Below are positions 47,249-59,373 of a DNA stretch of 64,000 nucleotides, in pieces. The position numbers and the translations under genes are program-made. This DNA comes from Linepithema humile. Lineage: Eukaryota > Arthropoda > Insecta > Hymenoptera > Formicidae. Positions within the stretch are counted from its first letter, which is position 1, and each line of letters begins with the position of its first letter. The DNA lies in assembly GCF_040581485.1 (NCBI RefSeq), contig NC_090134.1, forward strand, positions 12,577,501 through 12,641,500, written 5' to 3'. Under the pieces are notes generated by a model. It was given only the letters and a program-made list of their open reading frames with translations, made no database searches and had not been told where the DNA came from.

Positions 47249-47647
47249 TAATCTTATTAATTCACATATCTATTAAAATTAAAATATTTATTTAAAACAT
47301 TTGCCATTGGGTAAAAATTGGAGAGTAGAGTCTTGTAATAACAATAACTCAATTTTTGAAAAAATGATTTAACACAGTTTTAATAACATATATTTAATAA
47401 TATATATTTTATTATATTTTAGTTTATTTTAGTATATTTAGTTTATTTTAGTATATTTGCTTAAATATTTTTTTATTTATATATATATTTTTTTTTTCTT
47501 GTTTTTTATTCTTTTTATTTTATAATTTTTGGCTTTGTTTTGTTTACACGTGATAAAATATATTTTCTTAAATATTTTTTTATATATTTTTTTTTTTATA
47601 TATTATATATTTTTTGTTTTTATTTTTTGTTTTATTTATACATAAAA

Positions 47648-49948
47648 ATGTGTGAACAATTAAGAAAAAAACCAAAGAGAAGCTTTTTAGAAGCTTGGCT
47701 TAGTGATAATAAATACACATCTTGGATACGTAAAGTATCCAATGATGATAGTCTTTTTCATTGTATTATGTGCAATAAAGATTCTTCATGCAATACTCGT
47801 GTTTCAAGTCATGCGAATTCTGCATGTCATATAAAAAATACGTCATTATTCAATAATAACGATGTAAGTTCAAATACAAAAAAACGTAAAAAAAATCCAT
47901 TTCGACAACAATAGTTAGATATTGAGCAATTTAAGCCATGGCTATGCGAGGTGTCACATAATGAAAATTAATTTTTTTGCTCCTTTTGTAAAAAAACTAT
48001 GATTGGTGACTTATCGCACATATATGATCACTCAGAATCCAAAGCGCACAAGAGGATATCTGAAAAAAATAATACAGAAACCAAGAAAACAAATGAAACT
48101 AACGTCACAAATCATGAATCACTTTTAACATTTGAAGAGCGAAAAAAATCAGCAGAAATTCCATTTGCCGCATTGATCGCTGATAAAAATATTTCGCATC
48201 AAACGGCAACAGATATTCTTAGTTTTTTTCAACAAATAGGAAAAGATTATAACATATTAAAAAGTATGACTATGGGTCGAACAAAATGTAAAAGTATAAT
48301 TTCAAATGTGTTGTGTCCGGTTGAAACGAACCGTGTGGTAAACATAATTCAAAATACTTTTGACTAATTTTCTATTTTTATTGACGAAACGTCTGATATT
48401 TGTAATGAAAAATGGATGACGTTTCTTGTGCGGTATGTTGATCCAGAAAAATTAGACATTCGCTCACAGTTAATAAAATTAATTAATATTGATGCGAAAA
48501 ATAGTAGCGCAGAAAAATTATTTAATGCATTTAAATCAGAAATGTATAGTCTTAACATTCCATTTTTAAATATTATTGCCTTGTCATGCGACAATGCATC
48601 TGTCATGATAGGAAAAAATTCATCATTTAAAACAAAGCTAGCAAAAATTTGTAAAAATTTATTAACATTTCCATGTCCGTGCCATTCCGCTGCATTAATT
48701 GCGCATAATGCATGTACAAAAATACCCAAATATTGCGAGGAATTTCTAAAAAAAATCGCAAGTTACATTAACGGTAGTCCCAAGTGTTTAGCTATTTTTC
48801 AAGAATTTACGGAATATTTTCAGGAAACAAACCGCAAAATTTTAAGATTGGCTGATACACGCTGGCTTTCTCACCATACGTGTGTGGAAAGACTTCTTGA
48901 GTCTTGGGGTGCTATTAAACATTTTTTGATCGAAAGAGTTGTAGATGAAAAAACAATATCTGGAGAACATTTATTAACCATAATGCAAAAGTTAGATATC
49001 AAAGCATATTTCTTATTTTTGAAACATATTTTATATTTCTTTAATTTATTTAATGCATTCTTTCAAGCAGTGGAAACAAGAATCCATTTATTACAACCAA
49101 AAGCAGTAGAGTTTTTGACTACAGTCTGTAAACACTTTTTAAAATCCAAGTGCTTAAAAAACGTATGCAATAATATCCAATTTTCTGAAAAAAATAATCA
49201 AAAATCTTTAAGCAAAATAAATTTAGGATTAGAATGTGAAGAATACCTAGACGAATTGACAAAAAACGGACATGCAGACCTAGTTGCGAATGTCCGAGAA
49301 AATTGTTTGCAATTTTACGTAACAGCTGCCGAGGAAATTAGTAAAAGATTACCAATTAATGACAAATTTTTGTCAAAATTAAAAGTTTTTGATGCAGATA
49401 TTGTTTTATTTGATTTTGACAGAGAAACATCATTCAATGATGTTTCTTTTATCGCTCAAACTCTCGGAAGTTTTGACGAAAACGGTTTAAAGAAAGAATG
49501 GCTTATTGTACATCTAGATTTTACAATAACAGAAAAAACAAATTTAAAAGAATTAAATTTTGATGACATGTGGAAACAGATTTTACAAAGTAAAAACTCC
49601 AGAAATACTGATAGATATCCCAAACTCAAATCTCTTATGAATGCTGTTAGATCACTTCCAAATTCTAATGCCGACCCAGAAAGAATGTTTTCAATTTTAT
49701 CAGACTTAAAAACGAAAAAACGAAATAGCCTTTCGTCCGTCTCTGTAAATGCCACTTGCGTTTTGAAATCAGCTTTAAAAGCTAGAAAAGAAACTGTTTT
49801 AGACATGGAGATTAATGAAAAGCACTTATCTCTCATGTCGACAGACAACTTATATACACATTGTCCTAAGAAACAGAAAAGTCTTCTTAATCTATATGCT
49901 GCAGATGTTAATGATATAGTTAGTCTCTCGACATCTAATACGCAATAA
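47648..49948 (+). pseudogene. hAT transposase, interrupted by three stops
   Basis: From the ATG at 47648 the protein begins with a BED-like zinc finger (SWIRKVSNDDSLFHCIMC ... HANSACH), and a second C-x2-C ... H-x4-H pattern follows (FFCSFCKK ... HSESKAH). The catalytic Asp is in SIFIDETSDI, followed by LSCDNASVM, the CPCHSAALIAHNAC region and ADTRWLSHHTCVERLLE (RW motif). The C-terminus has the dimerisation signature SNADPERMFSIL. Stops: TAG at 47912, TAA near 47968, TAA at 48365. The long uninterrupted part is 48416-49948 (510 codons). It is the enzyme of the surrounding element by position and strand. Confidence 0.85.
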
Positions 49949-50019
49949 TAATGTTTAAAATAAATTTAATATTTTTTATATGATACAAGAAAAGTAATTG
50001 TGTGCTACTTTTATTACAG

Positions 50020-50515
50020 AGGTATAACAAGTATCTTGTCTGCAAATGACACCACATTTATAAACAACAGGAATGTAACAAGTACCTTGTCTGCAAATGA
50101 CACCACATTTATGATCGACAAGTGTATGATAAGTATCTTGTCTGCAAATGACACCACATTTATAAACGACAGGAATGTAACAAGTATTTTGTCTGCAAAT
50201 GACACCACATTTATGATCGACAAGTGTATGATAAGTATCTTGTCTGCAAATGACACCACATTTATAAACGACAAGAATGTAACAAGTATCTTGTCCGCAA
50301 ATGACACCACATTTATGATCGACAAATGTATGATAAGTATCTTGTCTGCAAATGACACCACATTTATAAACGACAGGAATGTAACAAGTATTTTGTCTGC
50401 AAATGACACACTTGTAAACGATATGTAACAAGTATCTTGTCTGTAAATGACACCATATTTATGACCGACAAGTGTATGATAAGTATCTTGTCTGCAAACG
50501 ACATCATATCTATAT
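50020..50515. repeat. Subterminal satellite of the hAT element
   Basis: A unit of about 51 bases (AAGTATCTTGTCTGCAAATG ... ACACCACATTTAT) is repeated about nine times, alternating two variants (AAACGACAGGAATGTAAC and GATCGACAAGTGTATGAT), giving a 102-base higher-order period. Frames on both strands are by-products. The left arm has only two to three units. Confidence 0.9.
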
Positions 50516-51479
50516 AAAGGTAATGTATAAAGAAAAATGAAAAGTGGTACAATAGGACTCCTGGCGAAGATCTACTTGAAAAAATCTAACGCACCATTAG
50601 TGGAACCTCTTGGGTGGTGCGGAAGACCACTATATTAAAATGGTTAAAATAAAGTTAAAATACTAAACTATCCGATGTATAATCACATTGGTATGCTTTG
50701 TCCAGATTACTTTTGTGTTAAATAAGATAGTCATAAATATTTTTTAAGTAAAAACATGTTTCTTTTATTTTCAATCAATTCTTTCCTTTACTTCTCAATG
50801 TATCTTGCTATTTATAAAAGATATTATGCATTTATAATGTGATTTTTCACGTTAATGTGTAAAATTGGAACATATAAATAAATTAATAATATATTAAATG
50901 TTACTTGTTTTGTTTATATATTGCGATATATAATTTTTATTACTTTATTCTTATTTTATACATTAACGTAAAAATCATATTCTGCAAATACATAATGTTA
51001 AAATATTTTATTAATATGAATATGATATATGTTTCATAAAAGACTGTAAATCTCAGAAAAAATATCGCGTCGAGCGAAAGCAACACGCCGCTAGTCGACT
51101 TAGTCGCGTGGAGCGAAATTCGGGAAAGCATTTTTGCTGCCAACGCTTGGCAGAAGAAACGGTGCGAGCGTTAAAATCGGTTTTTATGCTAGGCTTGGTG
51201 GGAAAGAGATACAAGACATAGGTCCGCCCACTTCTACCAGTCGACAGCCGAGCGCACACGGACACGTGACGTCAGCGAGTCTCGGTTGTGTGCGTGTGGA
51301 GCTCTCCGGGGAAAACTGGCAGCTCTGCTACAGATACGATGCTTGTATGCGTCAATTGGCGCGCATGCGCATTTTCGAGCAGTTACTCACAAGAGAGAGG
51401 CAACTATAATTTTCTTTCTTATTTCTTCCGGACACATTTTAGTCTGCTATTCTACTTCCATTTATATATGTTCTAAGCG

Positions 51480-51630
51480 TGTAGTATAGATATCAGAAAA
51501 CTATGTATTAAGTCTTGTCTTTACAAAGGATCAGGCCGTATTTCTTTACTCGCACAACGCACGTGAGTCTCTAGACTTTCTCTAGTCTTAGTTGGTAACG
51601 TCGAGAGCGCTGTAATCGGCATAGCCTACA
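51480..51630 (-). repeat. 3' LTR of gypsy element, truncated (151 bp)
   Basis: Matches 56316-56466 with a handful of differences (TGTAGTATAGATATC ... ATAGCCTACA). The U5-side half present in the other LTR is missing. On the inner side lies a C-run (minus-strand G-run then AGTA), the polypurine tract. Confidence 0.8.
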
Positions 51631-51779
51631 TACTCCCCCCCCCCCCCCGAGTGTAAACGATATAAACAAAACATAATTATTGCACAATGTTTACAGGGTA
51701 CTTACGGGAGTATAATGCTTTTTCTTAAAAGTTAAGATAATTTTAAACGCACTTATTAACTAGAGCCTTAAATTAAAAG

Positions 51780-52800
51780 AATACAATGCAAAGAATAATG
51801 CTTAAGGTAACTTAAAATTTACATGTTTTTTAGGACCAGAATAAGTTTTAAGTGACGTATGAGAGTCGCTCGATTTATAAATATCCGCGAGTTGAGGCGC
51901 GTCGATACTATCGGCTATAAAATGCGCCGATTTAAGTCTTTCGACGGATACATTTTGAGGTTTGCCATTAATTTCAACCGTAAAAACTCGGTCGGAAACA
52001 CGTTGTAGAACTTTAAACGGACCGGAGTATGGTCGCTCAAGAGGTTTTTTAACTGCATCGGAGCGTAGAAATATGTGTGAGCATGACTAAAGGTCTTTAT
52101 AACGAAATGGGCTTTTTTTGTTGTGATGCGATACTGGAATAGGTTTTATCTGACGCATGTATTGGCGGAAATCCTCGATAAAAATCTGTGGATCCGGTGT
52201 AAAGTCTTCTTGAATGAAGAATTCGCCCGGTACACGCAAGGTTGTGCCATAAAGAAATTCTGCTGGGGAAGCGCCGGTATCTAAGCGCACATGAGTGCGT
52301 AACCCGAGTAGAACAGTTGATAGTACGCTTACCCAATCTGGAGAATTATGACACATTAAGGCCGCTTTTAAGGTATGGTGCCATCTCTTTATCAAGCCAT
52401 TTGCGGCGGGGTGATATGCGGTAGTACGAATTCGCTTGCAACCCGTGAGAGATAATAGAGCAGAGAAAAGCTGAGACTCAAATTGAGCGCCTTGGTCGGT
52501 TGTGAAGATCCGAGGTGTGCCGAATCGTGCGATCCAGTTATCATAAAAAGCTTGTGTCACTGTACGCGCCGTAATATCGCAAAGGAGAATGGCTTCTGGC
52601 CAGCGCAAAAAACGGTCTATAATCGTTAGACAATATTTGAAATTGTTGCAAGGAGGTAACGGATCAATAATGTCCATATGAACGTGGTCGAAACGGCCGT
52701 CCGGCGCGGTAAAAGATGCGGGTAGTTGCTTGACATGTCGTGTGGTTTTTGATTGTTGACAATCAATACACTCTCGCGACCAGGCTGCGAGAGTGTAAAT
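51780..52800 (-). pseudogene. Gypsy integrase, broken
   Basis: Starts with the CIDCQQSK zinc-binding pair near 52765. The core (52087-52677) has MDIIDPLPP, FTTDQGAQFESQLF and AYHPAANGLIKRWH, with Leu where family members usually have Met/Val before the catalytic Glu region, and the Glu position reads Lys (LIKRWH). A stop ends the frame at 52087, and the C-terminal chromo-like/GPY part (YSGPFKVLQRVSDRVFTVE) continues in another frame to about 51815. Not functional. Confidence 0.75.
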
Positions 52801-54280
52801 TAGGCCATATGTATTGTTGGCGGATTATTCGGTTAGTGACTTTAGCGCTAGGATGAGCAGGGCCGTGAAACATGTCGAAGACTTGTCTTCTAAGAGAGGC
52901 TGGAATGTAGGGACGTATAGATTCACCCGACAATTCACAGTATAACTCTGTGGAAAGAGATCCCCAAGTAAATCTTTTAAGTTTGAGTGAGCAATTGGGC
53001 GACGTTAGCAGGTGTTTAAGTTCTGCGTTCTGAGATTGACGTTCTGCTAAATCGACTAGTTCGAATTCGACAGGGAGACGTAGAGCTTCTATTCGCAATA
53101 AGCTATCAGCTACTACATTGTCCGTTCCCGAGAGGTAATCGAAATTAGTAGTGAATTGAGCTATAAAAGATAGCTGTCGTAGTTGCTTTGGAGAGGCTTT
53201 ATCTGAACGTTGTTTAAAAGCATAAATCAGCGGTTTGTGATCTGTAGATACTTTAAACACGCGACTTTCGACAAAATGTCTGAAGAACTTCAAAGCTTCG
53301 TATATCGCTGTTAGTTCACGATCGTATGCGCTGTATTTTTGTTGAGACGCAGTGAATTTGCGCGAGAAAAAAGTGAGAGGTTTCCAAGCGTTTGATATGT
53401 ATTGTTCTAAGGAAGCTCCCATTGCAATATCCGAAGCGTTTGTAACAATGCGCGTTTCTGCGGTGTCAGAAGGATAAATTAAAAGCGCTGCATTTGCTAG
53501 GTCTTGCTTGGCCTTGAGAAACGCAGTTTCCGCTTTTGGGTTCCACGCTATTTCGCGTTTATCATTTTTGCGCGAATCCGTAAGATACGCGTGAAGAGAA
53601 GATTGAACGCTTGCAGCGTGCGGAAATCTGCGTCGATAAAAATTTAACGCGCCTAAAAACTGTCGCAATTCGATTATTGTGCGTGGTTTAGGAAAGTCGA
53701 GAATAGCTGCGACTTTTTCTGTAGTAGGTTTAAAACCCTGGCTATTAATGTGATGCCCTAGAAAGGTTATTTCTTCGACGCCTAAAACGCATTTGGATGG
53801 GTTAACGAGTAATCCGAATTTCTTAAGTCTACGACAAACTAAGCAGAAATGTTCCTTGTGCTCCTCTATAGATGAGGATGCTATAAGGATATCATCTATA
53901 TACACGAAAATAAAATCAAGATCCCTGAGAGCGCGGTGAATATACCGTTGAAACGATTGAGCGGCATTCCGGAGGCCAAATGTCATAGTGACAAATTCAA
54001 AGAGGCCGAACGGAGTAATTACTGCCGTTTTTTGAATGTCGTCGTTTGCTACTGGGATTTGATGGTATGCTTTGAAGAGGTCGAGCAAAGAAAATACTTT
54101 TTTGTTATTAAGATTCGTAGAAAAATCGTGTAAATGAGGTACTGGATATTTATCCGGGATAGTTACCGCATTTAATCGGCGATAGTCACCACAGATACGC
54201 CATTCGCCTGTTTTTTTACGCACTAGATGTATCGGACTAGCCCACGAACTGCTCGAGGGACGGCAAATACCTAAGTCCAT
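52763..54280 (-). pseudogene. Gypsy reverse transcriptase and RNase H region
   Basis: 505 codons are open. RT motifs are intact: WRICGDYRRLN, LLDLFKAYHQIP, FGLRNAAQSFQR and the catalytic FVYIDDILIAS. In RNase H the first catalytic Asp is replaced: IVTNASDIAMGASLEQ has Asn (codon AAC, 53438-53440), and VVADSLLRIE also departs from the usual motif. The spacer and the start of integrase (HPSAKVTNRIIRQQYIWP) follow, then the frame ends in a stop at 52763. Confidence 0.8.
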
Positions 54281-54393
54281 GAGACGTTTAAATTCTACCT
54301 TAGCGGCTTTTAGCTTATCCGGAGCTAGGCGTCTGGGACGTTCAGAGATCGGAGGACCATTCGTTAGTATATGATGTTCGACCTCGCGATGTT

Positions 54394-54900
54394 TTAATGG
54401 AATTCGTTGATGCCTGTTATTCCCGGAAATTCTGCGAAGATCTTAGCAAAAACGTTTAAACGATCTACTGTTGACAGACCGAAATTTGGGGTGGTGTCAA
54501 TGCTGCACGTGGTGAATAACTTGGTAGTGATATCGATAAGACGACGCTTACGTAGACTAACATCTAACCTGTAATGTTTCAAGAGGTCAGCACCGATAAT
54601 TGAAAAAAGAACAGCGGCTAAACAAAAGTTCCAAGCAAAAGCGCGACGCAAACTGAGGTCTAAAGTGAGGCGGCGTTCGCCAAAGGTGTCGATACACGTA
54701 TTATTAGCGGCGTATAATTTAAGCTGTGTTGCTGCTTTTTTCTGCGAAGCAGATGCAGTTAAGACTGAGATTTCAGCGCCAGTATCGATTAAAAAACGGT
54801 GACCGGAAATACGATCACAGATATAGAGACGATTTTGAGTGGGTTCCCTCTCACCGACCGTCTCGCAACGGGGAGGAGAACTCAGTTTTCCGCTGTATCG
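54394..54900 (-). pseudogene. Gypsy aspartic protease region
   Basis: RFLIDTGAEISVLTAS holds the catalytic DTGA, followed by a flap-like region and IIGADLLKHY. It is out of frame with the upstream Gag part (frameshift near 54880-54900) and ends in a stop at 54394 before RT. Confidence 0.75.
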
Positions 54901-55702
54901 TCGTCTTTCCAAGAACAAGGCTTGCGGCAGGACGTTGCTTTTTTACCGTATTTTTGATGTATATAGTAAAGGCCGGATTTTGCGTCCGCTTTTGATGCAC
55001 CGCGGGATCGCAAAGTGGAACGCTTTCGTTTAAATTTTAAAAATTTACTCTCCAGATTAGCGATTCGTTTTGTGAGTTCTGATAGTTTAGTTTTAAGGTC
55101 TGACTGATTATTCGAATCACTAGAAGAATGAGATTTACTTTTTTTAGTGTGTGTCTGAATAGGGATTAGTGACAGATCATGACCGCTCATATCAGCGATT
55201 TTATCGGCTATTTCAGCCAATTTTTGAAGGTCAAGTTCGTTGATTGCTACAAGGATCGCTCTTTGAGTCTCGGGTAGCTGCTCGATGAATAGAGATTTGA
55301 GGAACTACACTGACCACCGTTCAGTTGGCGCATATGATTTAATAGATGAGAAGGTTTTTGGTCTCCAAGGGATTGACCTTTTAATAATTGACGTAAACGT
55401 GTCTCCGGTGAAGTCGAAAAAGTTGACAAAATACGATCTTTAAGAGCTTGGTACAATTCAACCGGGGGCGGCTCTAAAGAAATGACGTCTCTAATATGTC
55501 TAATGACTTCTCCTTCTAACGCGCCAACGAGAAAATCTACTTTGGTGCTATCGGTTCTAATATTCGCATTACGAAAAGTCGCTTCTACTCGCAAGAACCA
55601 AGTTTCGGGATCGTCGCGCCAAAAGGGCGGAATTTTAGGCACGCGGTATGAATTAATTTGCGAGTCGGATCTACCGTTATCCGAATTGTCTGAGTTTGAC
55701 AT
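54882..55702 (-). pseudogene. Gypsy Gag, frameshifted
   Basis: Starts MSNSDNSDNGRSDS at 55702; RVPKIPPFWRDDPETWFLRV and LLNHMRQL are typical of insect gypsy Gag. The frame breaks near 55310. The remainder resumes in another frame at 55220 (KLAEIADKIADMSG, LTKRIANLESKFLKF), with a Cys/His segment GLYYIHQKYGKKATSCRKPC that ends the Gag. Confidence 0.75.
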
Positions 55703-56152
55703 GGCGTTGATTAAATAAATTTATCTGTATAGCAACTGCGCGTGTTTTTATCGCTCGTTGAGTCGTCTTCTTGTTTCTCCTGCTGCAATTGGCTGCTTTC
55801 CTTAGGATCCACGAATGGGCGTTGAGCGCGGCGAACTGGACCCTTCTCGAAAAGGCGGCGGCTCACAATGGACTCGTTGAGATGCAATTGCACGCCGGCA
55901 AAAATCCGTTTTTGTTACAGGTGATGAATTTCTGGCCGACACTCGAGCTGACTCGTCTCCTCGTGACGATCGAGTGTTGAGAAGGCGGCTCGGGAAATAA
56001 GCTACGCAAAGCGTGGTGCCGGTACGGCGAAAAAATGGCGGGATGCGCGTTGGGTGTATACGAGACGGAATACTTTGTCTCGATACTCAAGTGATTTTTA
56101 GCACTTCTTACGGCAGGATTTGTAGATAAGATCTTCTCAATAGCGCTCGTCT

Positions 56153-56170
56153 GAATCGTCGGGGTCACCA
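56153..56170 (-). promoter_or_regulatory. Primer-binding site of gypsy element
   Basis: On the minus strand TGGTGACCCCGACGATTC follows the LTR end by two bases, a form common in insect gypsy elements. Confidence 0.7.
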
Positions 56171-56172
56171 AA

Positions 56173-56466
56173 TGTGGGCACTAGTCAGGTTCAGGAACGT
56201 ATCTGGAGGGTTAGGTTACCCTGTGGTTAACGTCCTGGTTAATCCTCTTCGATCCACAATAGTTCCAAAAGGTTGAAAGGATTTGTGTATTAGGATATAA
56301 GCACTATGAGAGACGTGTAGTATAGATATCAGAAAACTATGTATTACGTCTTGTCTTTACAAAGGATCAGGCCGTACTTCTTTACTCGCACAACGCACGT
56401 GAATCTCTAGACTCTCTCTAGTCTTAGTTGGTAACGTCGAAAGCGCTGTAATCGGCATAGCCTACA
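56173..56466 (-). repeat. 5' LTR of gypsy element (294 bp)
   Basis: On the minus strand it runs from TGTAGGCTATGCC to GTGCCCACA. The first half is repeated at 51480-51630. Confidence 0.8.
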
Positions 56467-56713
56467 GCCTTACACCGCCTGCGCAACCTGGTATTGTATC
56501 TGTAGGCTCAGAATTTGACTGAGGGCCTGCGGCGCGTAGCGGCGCCGCGGCGTACTACGCCGCTTCAGTGCAGCGGTGTAGCGGTATGCCGCCACACATT
56601 ATAACATATTTTTATAACATTAATAATATAATAAACATATAATTTAAAAAACATAACTTATATTAAAAATTTGAAAATTATTGCATAACCTTTCTACACT
56701 CCTCTTCTCCCTT

Positions 56714-56718
<5 letters not shown>
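56467..56718. other. GC-rich spacer
   Basis: Contains a GGCGCGTAGCGGCGCCGCGGC stretch with palindromic character; no gene seen. Confidence 0.3.

Positions 56719-56782
<64 letters not shown>
56719..56782. repeat. (CT)n microsatellite
   Basis: About 31 CT units. Confidence 0.95.
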
Positions 56783-56787
<5 letters not shown>

Positions 56788-56891
56788 TTTTCTCTCTCGC
56801 GTGCGCGCGAGAATAATATTCTACATGTACGTGTCAATGCAAAACATAATTTCAATAATTATAAAGAAAATATTTTTATTTTAACATATAC

Positions 56892-57307
56892 CAGTGCTCG
56901 GAATTACTTCAGCTTGTCAGCCAATTCTCGCGACACACGCCTCCTTTCCTCTCCTTACCGCGCGCGCCACAGCCACTAGGGCCAGCATCGCCGAGCGTTA
57001 GGAACGGCGCTATCCGATTAATGTTGGGTTCTTCTCCCTTGATCATTAAAAGTTAAAAAAATTTATTAAAAATATTTTTTTTATTTTAAAATTTATTATG
57101 TGGAAACATTTCAATAGATTTCCACGTCACCCATGAGGTACTATTGCTGACACATTTTTTTAAAAGTGGATAGTGGATTAATCGGATAGCGCCGCTCCTA
57201 ACGCTCGGCGGCGCTGGCCTTAGTGGCTGCGGCGCGCGCGGTAAGGAGCGGAAAGGAGGCATGTGCCGCGAGAATCGGCTGAAAAGCTGAAGTAATTCCG
57301 AGCACTG
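56892..57307. mobile_element. CAGTGCTCGGAATTA-type MITE, copy B
   Basis: Terminal inverted repeats CAGTGCTCGGAATTACTTC ... CGCGCG and the complement ending GAAGTAATTCCGAGCACTG. The inner TTTCCACGTCACCCATGAG segment is shared with copy A at 24571-27028. No coding capacity. Confidence 0.8.
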
Positions 57308-58003
57308 TATTACACCATATGTTATAATAATCATGTTGAGCATGATGGGAAATTATACATGAACATTACGATATACTTATTGCATTTTCTGTATCGAACT
57401 AAACTGTTTACAATGAATACAATGTAACGCATCTTTATCGAAAAAAATTTCATCTAAAAGAATCGAGTGGTAAAGAAAACGCATAATTGTTAAAAAATAG
57501 TACATTATAAATAACATACTTTTTCTTACAAATAATAATGCGTTTTTTTACATCAATTAATGTCCCATTATTCTGTACATAAAAATATTACGGTAAAATT
57601 ATCGAAAACTAAATATTTTATGAGATGTTTAAGATTTTGTATCAAAATATGTCAGATTAAGATAAAAATTAACTCGGAAAGTACTTAATAAAAAAATACT
57701 TAATTGTAGTGTTTTGAAAAGTTCTCGAGATAAGTTATAAGAATATGCAATAAAAAAATGGAAGTTTCCATTTAAAAATTTCAAGTTGATTTTTAAGTGA
57801 CCTTGACATCTACATCCAAGGTCCAACTAAGATTCCTATCTTTTTTCTTTCTTAGAATCAAATAACTTTTATTTAAAACATTTTTTACTATAATGCGCAC
57901 TTTCAGTAATAACAATTTGTAACATTTTAAGTGAACGACTCTGTATTGTATATATATTACTGTAAAAATACGAAGTTTGGTAAATCCTAGAGTTTATACG
58001 TTA

Positions 58004-58010
<7 letters not shown>
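57308..58010. repeat. Intergenic with dispersed repeat copy 3
   Basis: 57541 to about 57930 resembles 23285-23690: GTACTTAATAAAAAAATA, GTGTTTTGAAAAGTTCTCGA and a tail with a short AAGTGACCTTGACATC motif. The remainder is AT-rich and unassigned. Confidence 0.4.

Positions 58011-58066
<56 letters not shown>
58011..58066. repeat. (TA)n microsatellite
   Basis: About 28 TA units, continuing on the far side of the following LTR. Confidence 0.95.
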
Positions 58067-58070
<4 letters not shown>

Positions 58071-58437
58071 AGACAATTTTTACCAACTATGGTATGGTGG
58101 GGTTTTGTGATTAAGACTCAAGTGTTGCTCTGTAATAAGAGTTTTAAACTTTATTCGCTATTGCAACAACAAATATAATATTTACAACTTTACCTGTAAT
58201 AAGAGAAACGACAATTGAAGTTTATTCTTTCGCTCTCTATTAAAGCTATTTGTTAGTTTCTATATGCAAAAATATCACAAAGAATCTCATACGTGTTTCT
58301 CACGCTTTTGTCTCACTTTCTATTGTTTCTCCCCACTCCAAGTCTCTCAGGACTGTAGCTGAGAACTCTATCGTTTCGGGAGACAACTAGACTTCTAGCG
58401 CGGCAGATTCGAATGAAGAAAGTATTCTTTCTTTACA
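58067..58437 (-). mobile_element. Solo LTR inserted in a (TA)n tract (371 bp)
   Basis: Runs from TGTAAGACAATTTTTACC to CTTTCTTTACA with TATATA on both sides. Read on the minus strand it has AATAAAGTTTAAAACTC near the 3' end. Target duplication is plausible but ambiguous because the target is itself a TA repeat. Confidence 0.5.
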
Positions 58438-58745
58438 TATATATATAATTTTTTTTTCTCTTATCTTTTTATATTATATCTAAAAATCATATATGCACAT
58501 ATATTTATTATCTGTTATTTAAATAAAAACTAAATCTGAAAAATAAATGTTTTGTAATATTCCATGTTGATTTTGCTTGTAATATTGATCATCTTTTTTG
58601 ATCTTAAAAAGTTAAATTTTAATAAAATAAATTTTTTATACTATTGCATACGTAGAGTAGTATATTCGAGCAAGTGTGTAACTATGATTTTCAAATTTTC
58701 TTTTTTGTTTTTCTTACAGAAAATACAAAATTAGAAAACTGAGTA
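58438..58745. other. AT-rich spacer
   Basis: No gene or repeat recognised. Confidence 0.3.
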
Positions 58746-59373
58746 GTTATACTATGGGGGTTCTAACCCATGGGGCAATGAGGGTAAAGAGGGGAAGAGG
58801 GGTATCGGATAACAGTGGAGGGGGTAATGACGTCTTCGTTTTTGGAGGAGAGGGGGTAAATGTGGAGTGGTAGGGGTATCAGATTACAATAATTCCCGGA
58901 AGATAAGGATTGTTAATACAAATCGCGAGATAAGGATTCCTGGAAAAGATAAGGATTGTTTATTGGAAAGAGAACTGTTTACTGGTGCAGGTTTTTTTTT
59001 TCTACGCATCAAAGTAGAGCGCCATGTTGTCAGAATCATTATGTTTATAGTATGCAGGTTCGTGCAGATTTACGGATTGCGTCATCGCTGTATTTTAGAA
59101 CAAAGAGGCAGCATTTGAGCGCCGTTTCTTAGAGGGTGTGATAATGATTGTTAATACAAATTGTAGGCATCGCCATGTTGCTAGATGCGTCATCGTGTTT
59201 GGAGGAGAGGAGGTAATTTTGGAATGGTGGGGGGTATCAGATCACAATAATTCCCGGAAGAGATAAGATAAGGATTGTTAATGCAAATATGAACCATCGA
59301 TAGTTTTAATCAATGTCGTGTGCAACAAGCGGGTATATAAGGCCCGCGAAGAACGAGTGGTATAACAGTCGAA
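58746..59373 (+). promoter_or_regulatory. Repeat-rich promoter region of the small-gene block
   Basis: A segment of about 110 bases (GTTTTTGGAGGAGAGG ... ATCAGATTACAATAATTCCC ... GATAAGGATTGTTAAT) occurs twice, at about 58835-58920 and 59195-59285. GCGCCATGTTGTCAGA (59020) and TCGCCATGTTGCTAGA (59167) are two copies of a motif also found at 35698. TGTGCAACAAGCGGGTATA then TAAGG at about 59318-59343 is the core promoter, 30 bases before the ATG at 59374. Confidence 0.6.

Larger units (their letters stand above)
51480..56466 (-). mobile_element. Degenerate Ty3/gypsy LTR retrotransposon
   Basis: Minus-strand gag, protease, RT, RNase H and integrase remnants lie between a full LTR on the right (56173-56466) and a partial copy of it on the left (51480-51630). 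A primer-binding site follows the right LTR and a G-run polypurine tract precedes the left one. I found no target duplication, and the left LTR is about 140 bases shorter. Confidence 0.85.

Noticed and set aside
47540..47647. Start of the hAT transposase at 47540
   Set aside because: The N-terminal 36 residues would be a Phe/Tyr/Ile run from poly-T DNA; the ATG at 47648 fits the protein better.
49976..50552. CRISPR-like regular repeats and 130-150 codon frames
   Set aside because: The units are contiguous without unique spacers and belong to the subterminal satellite of the hAT element, also present in its left arm.
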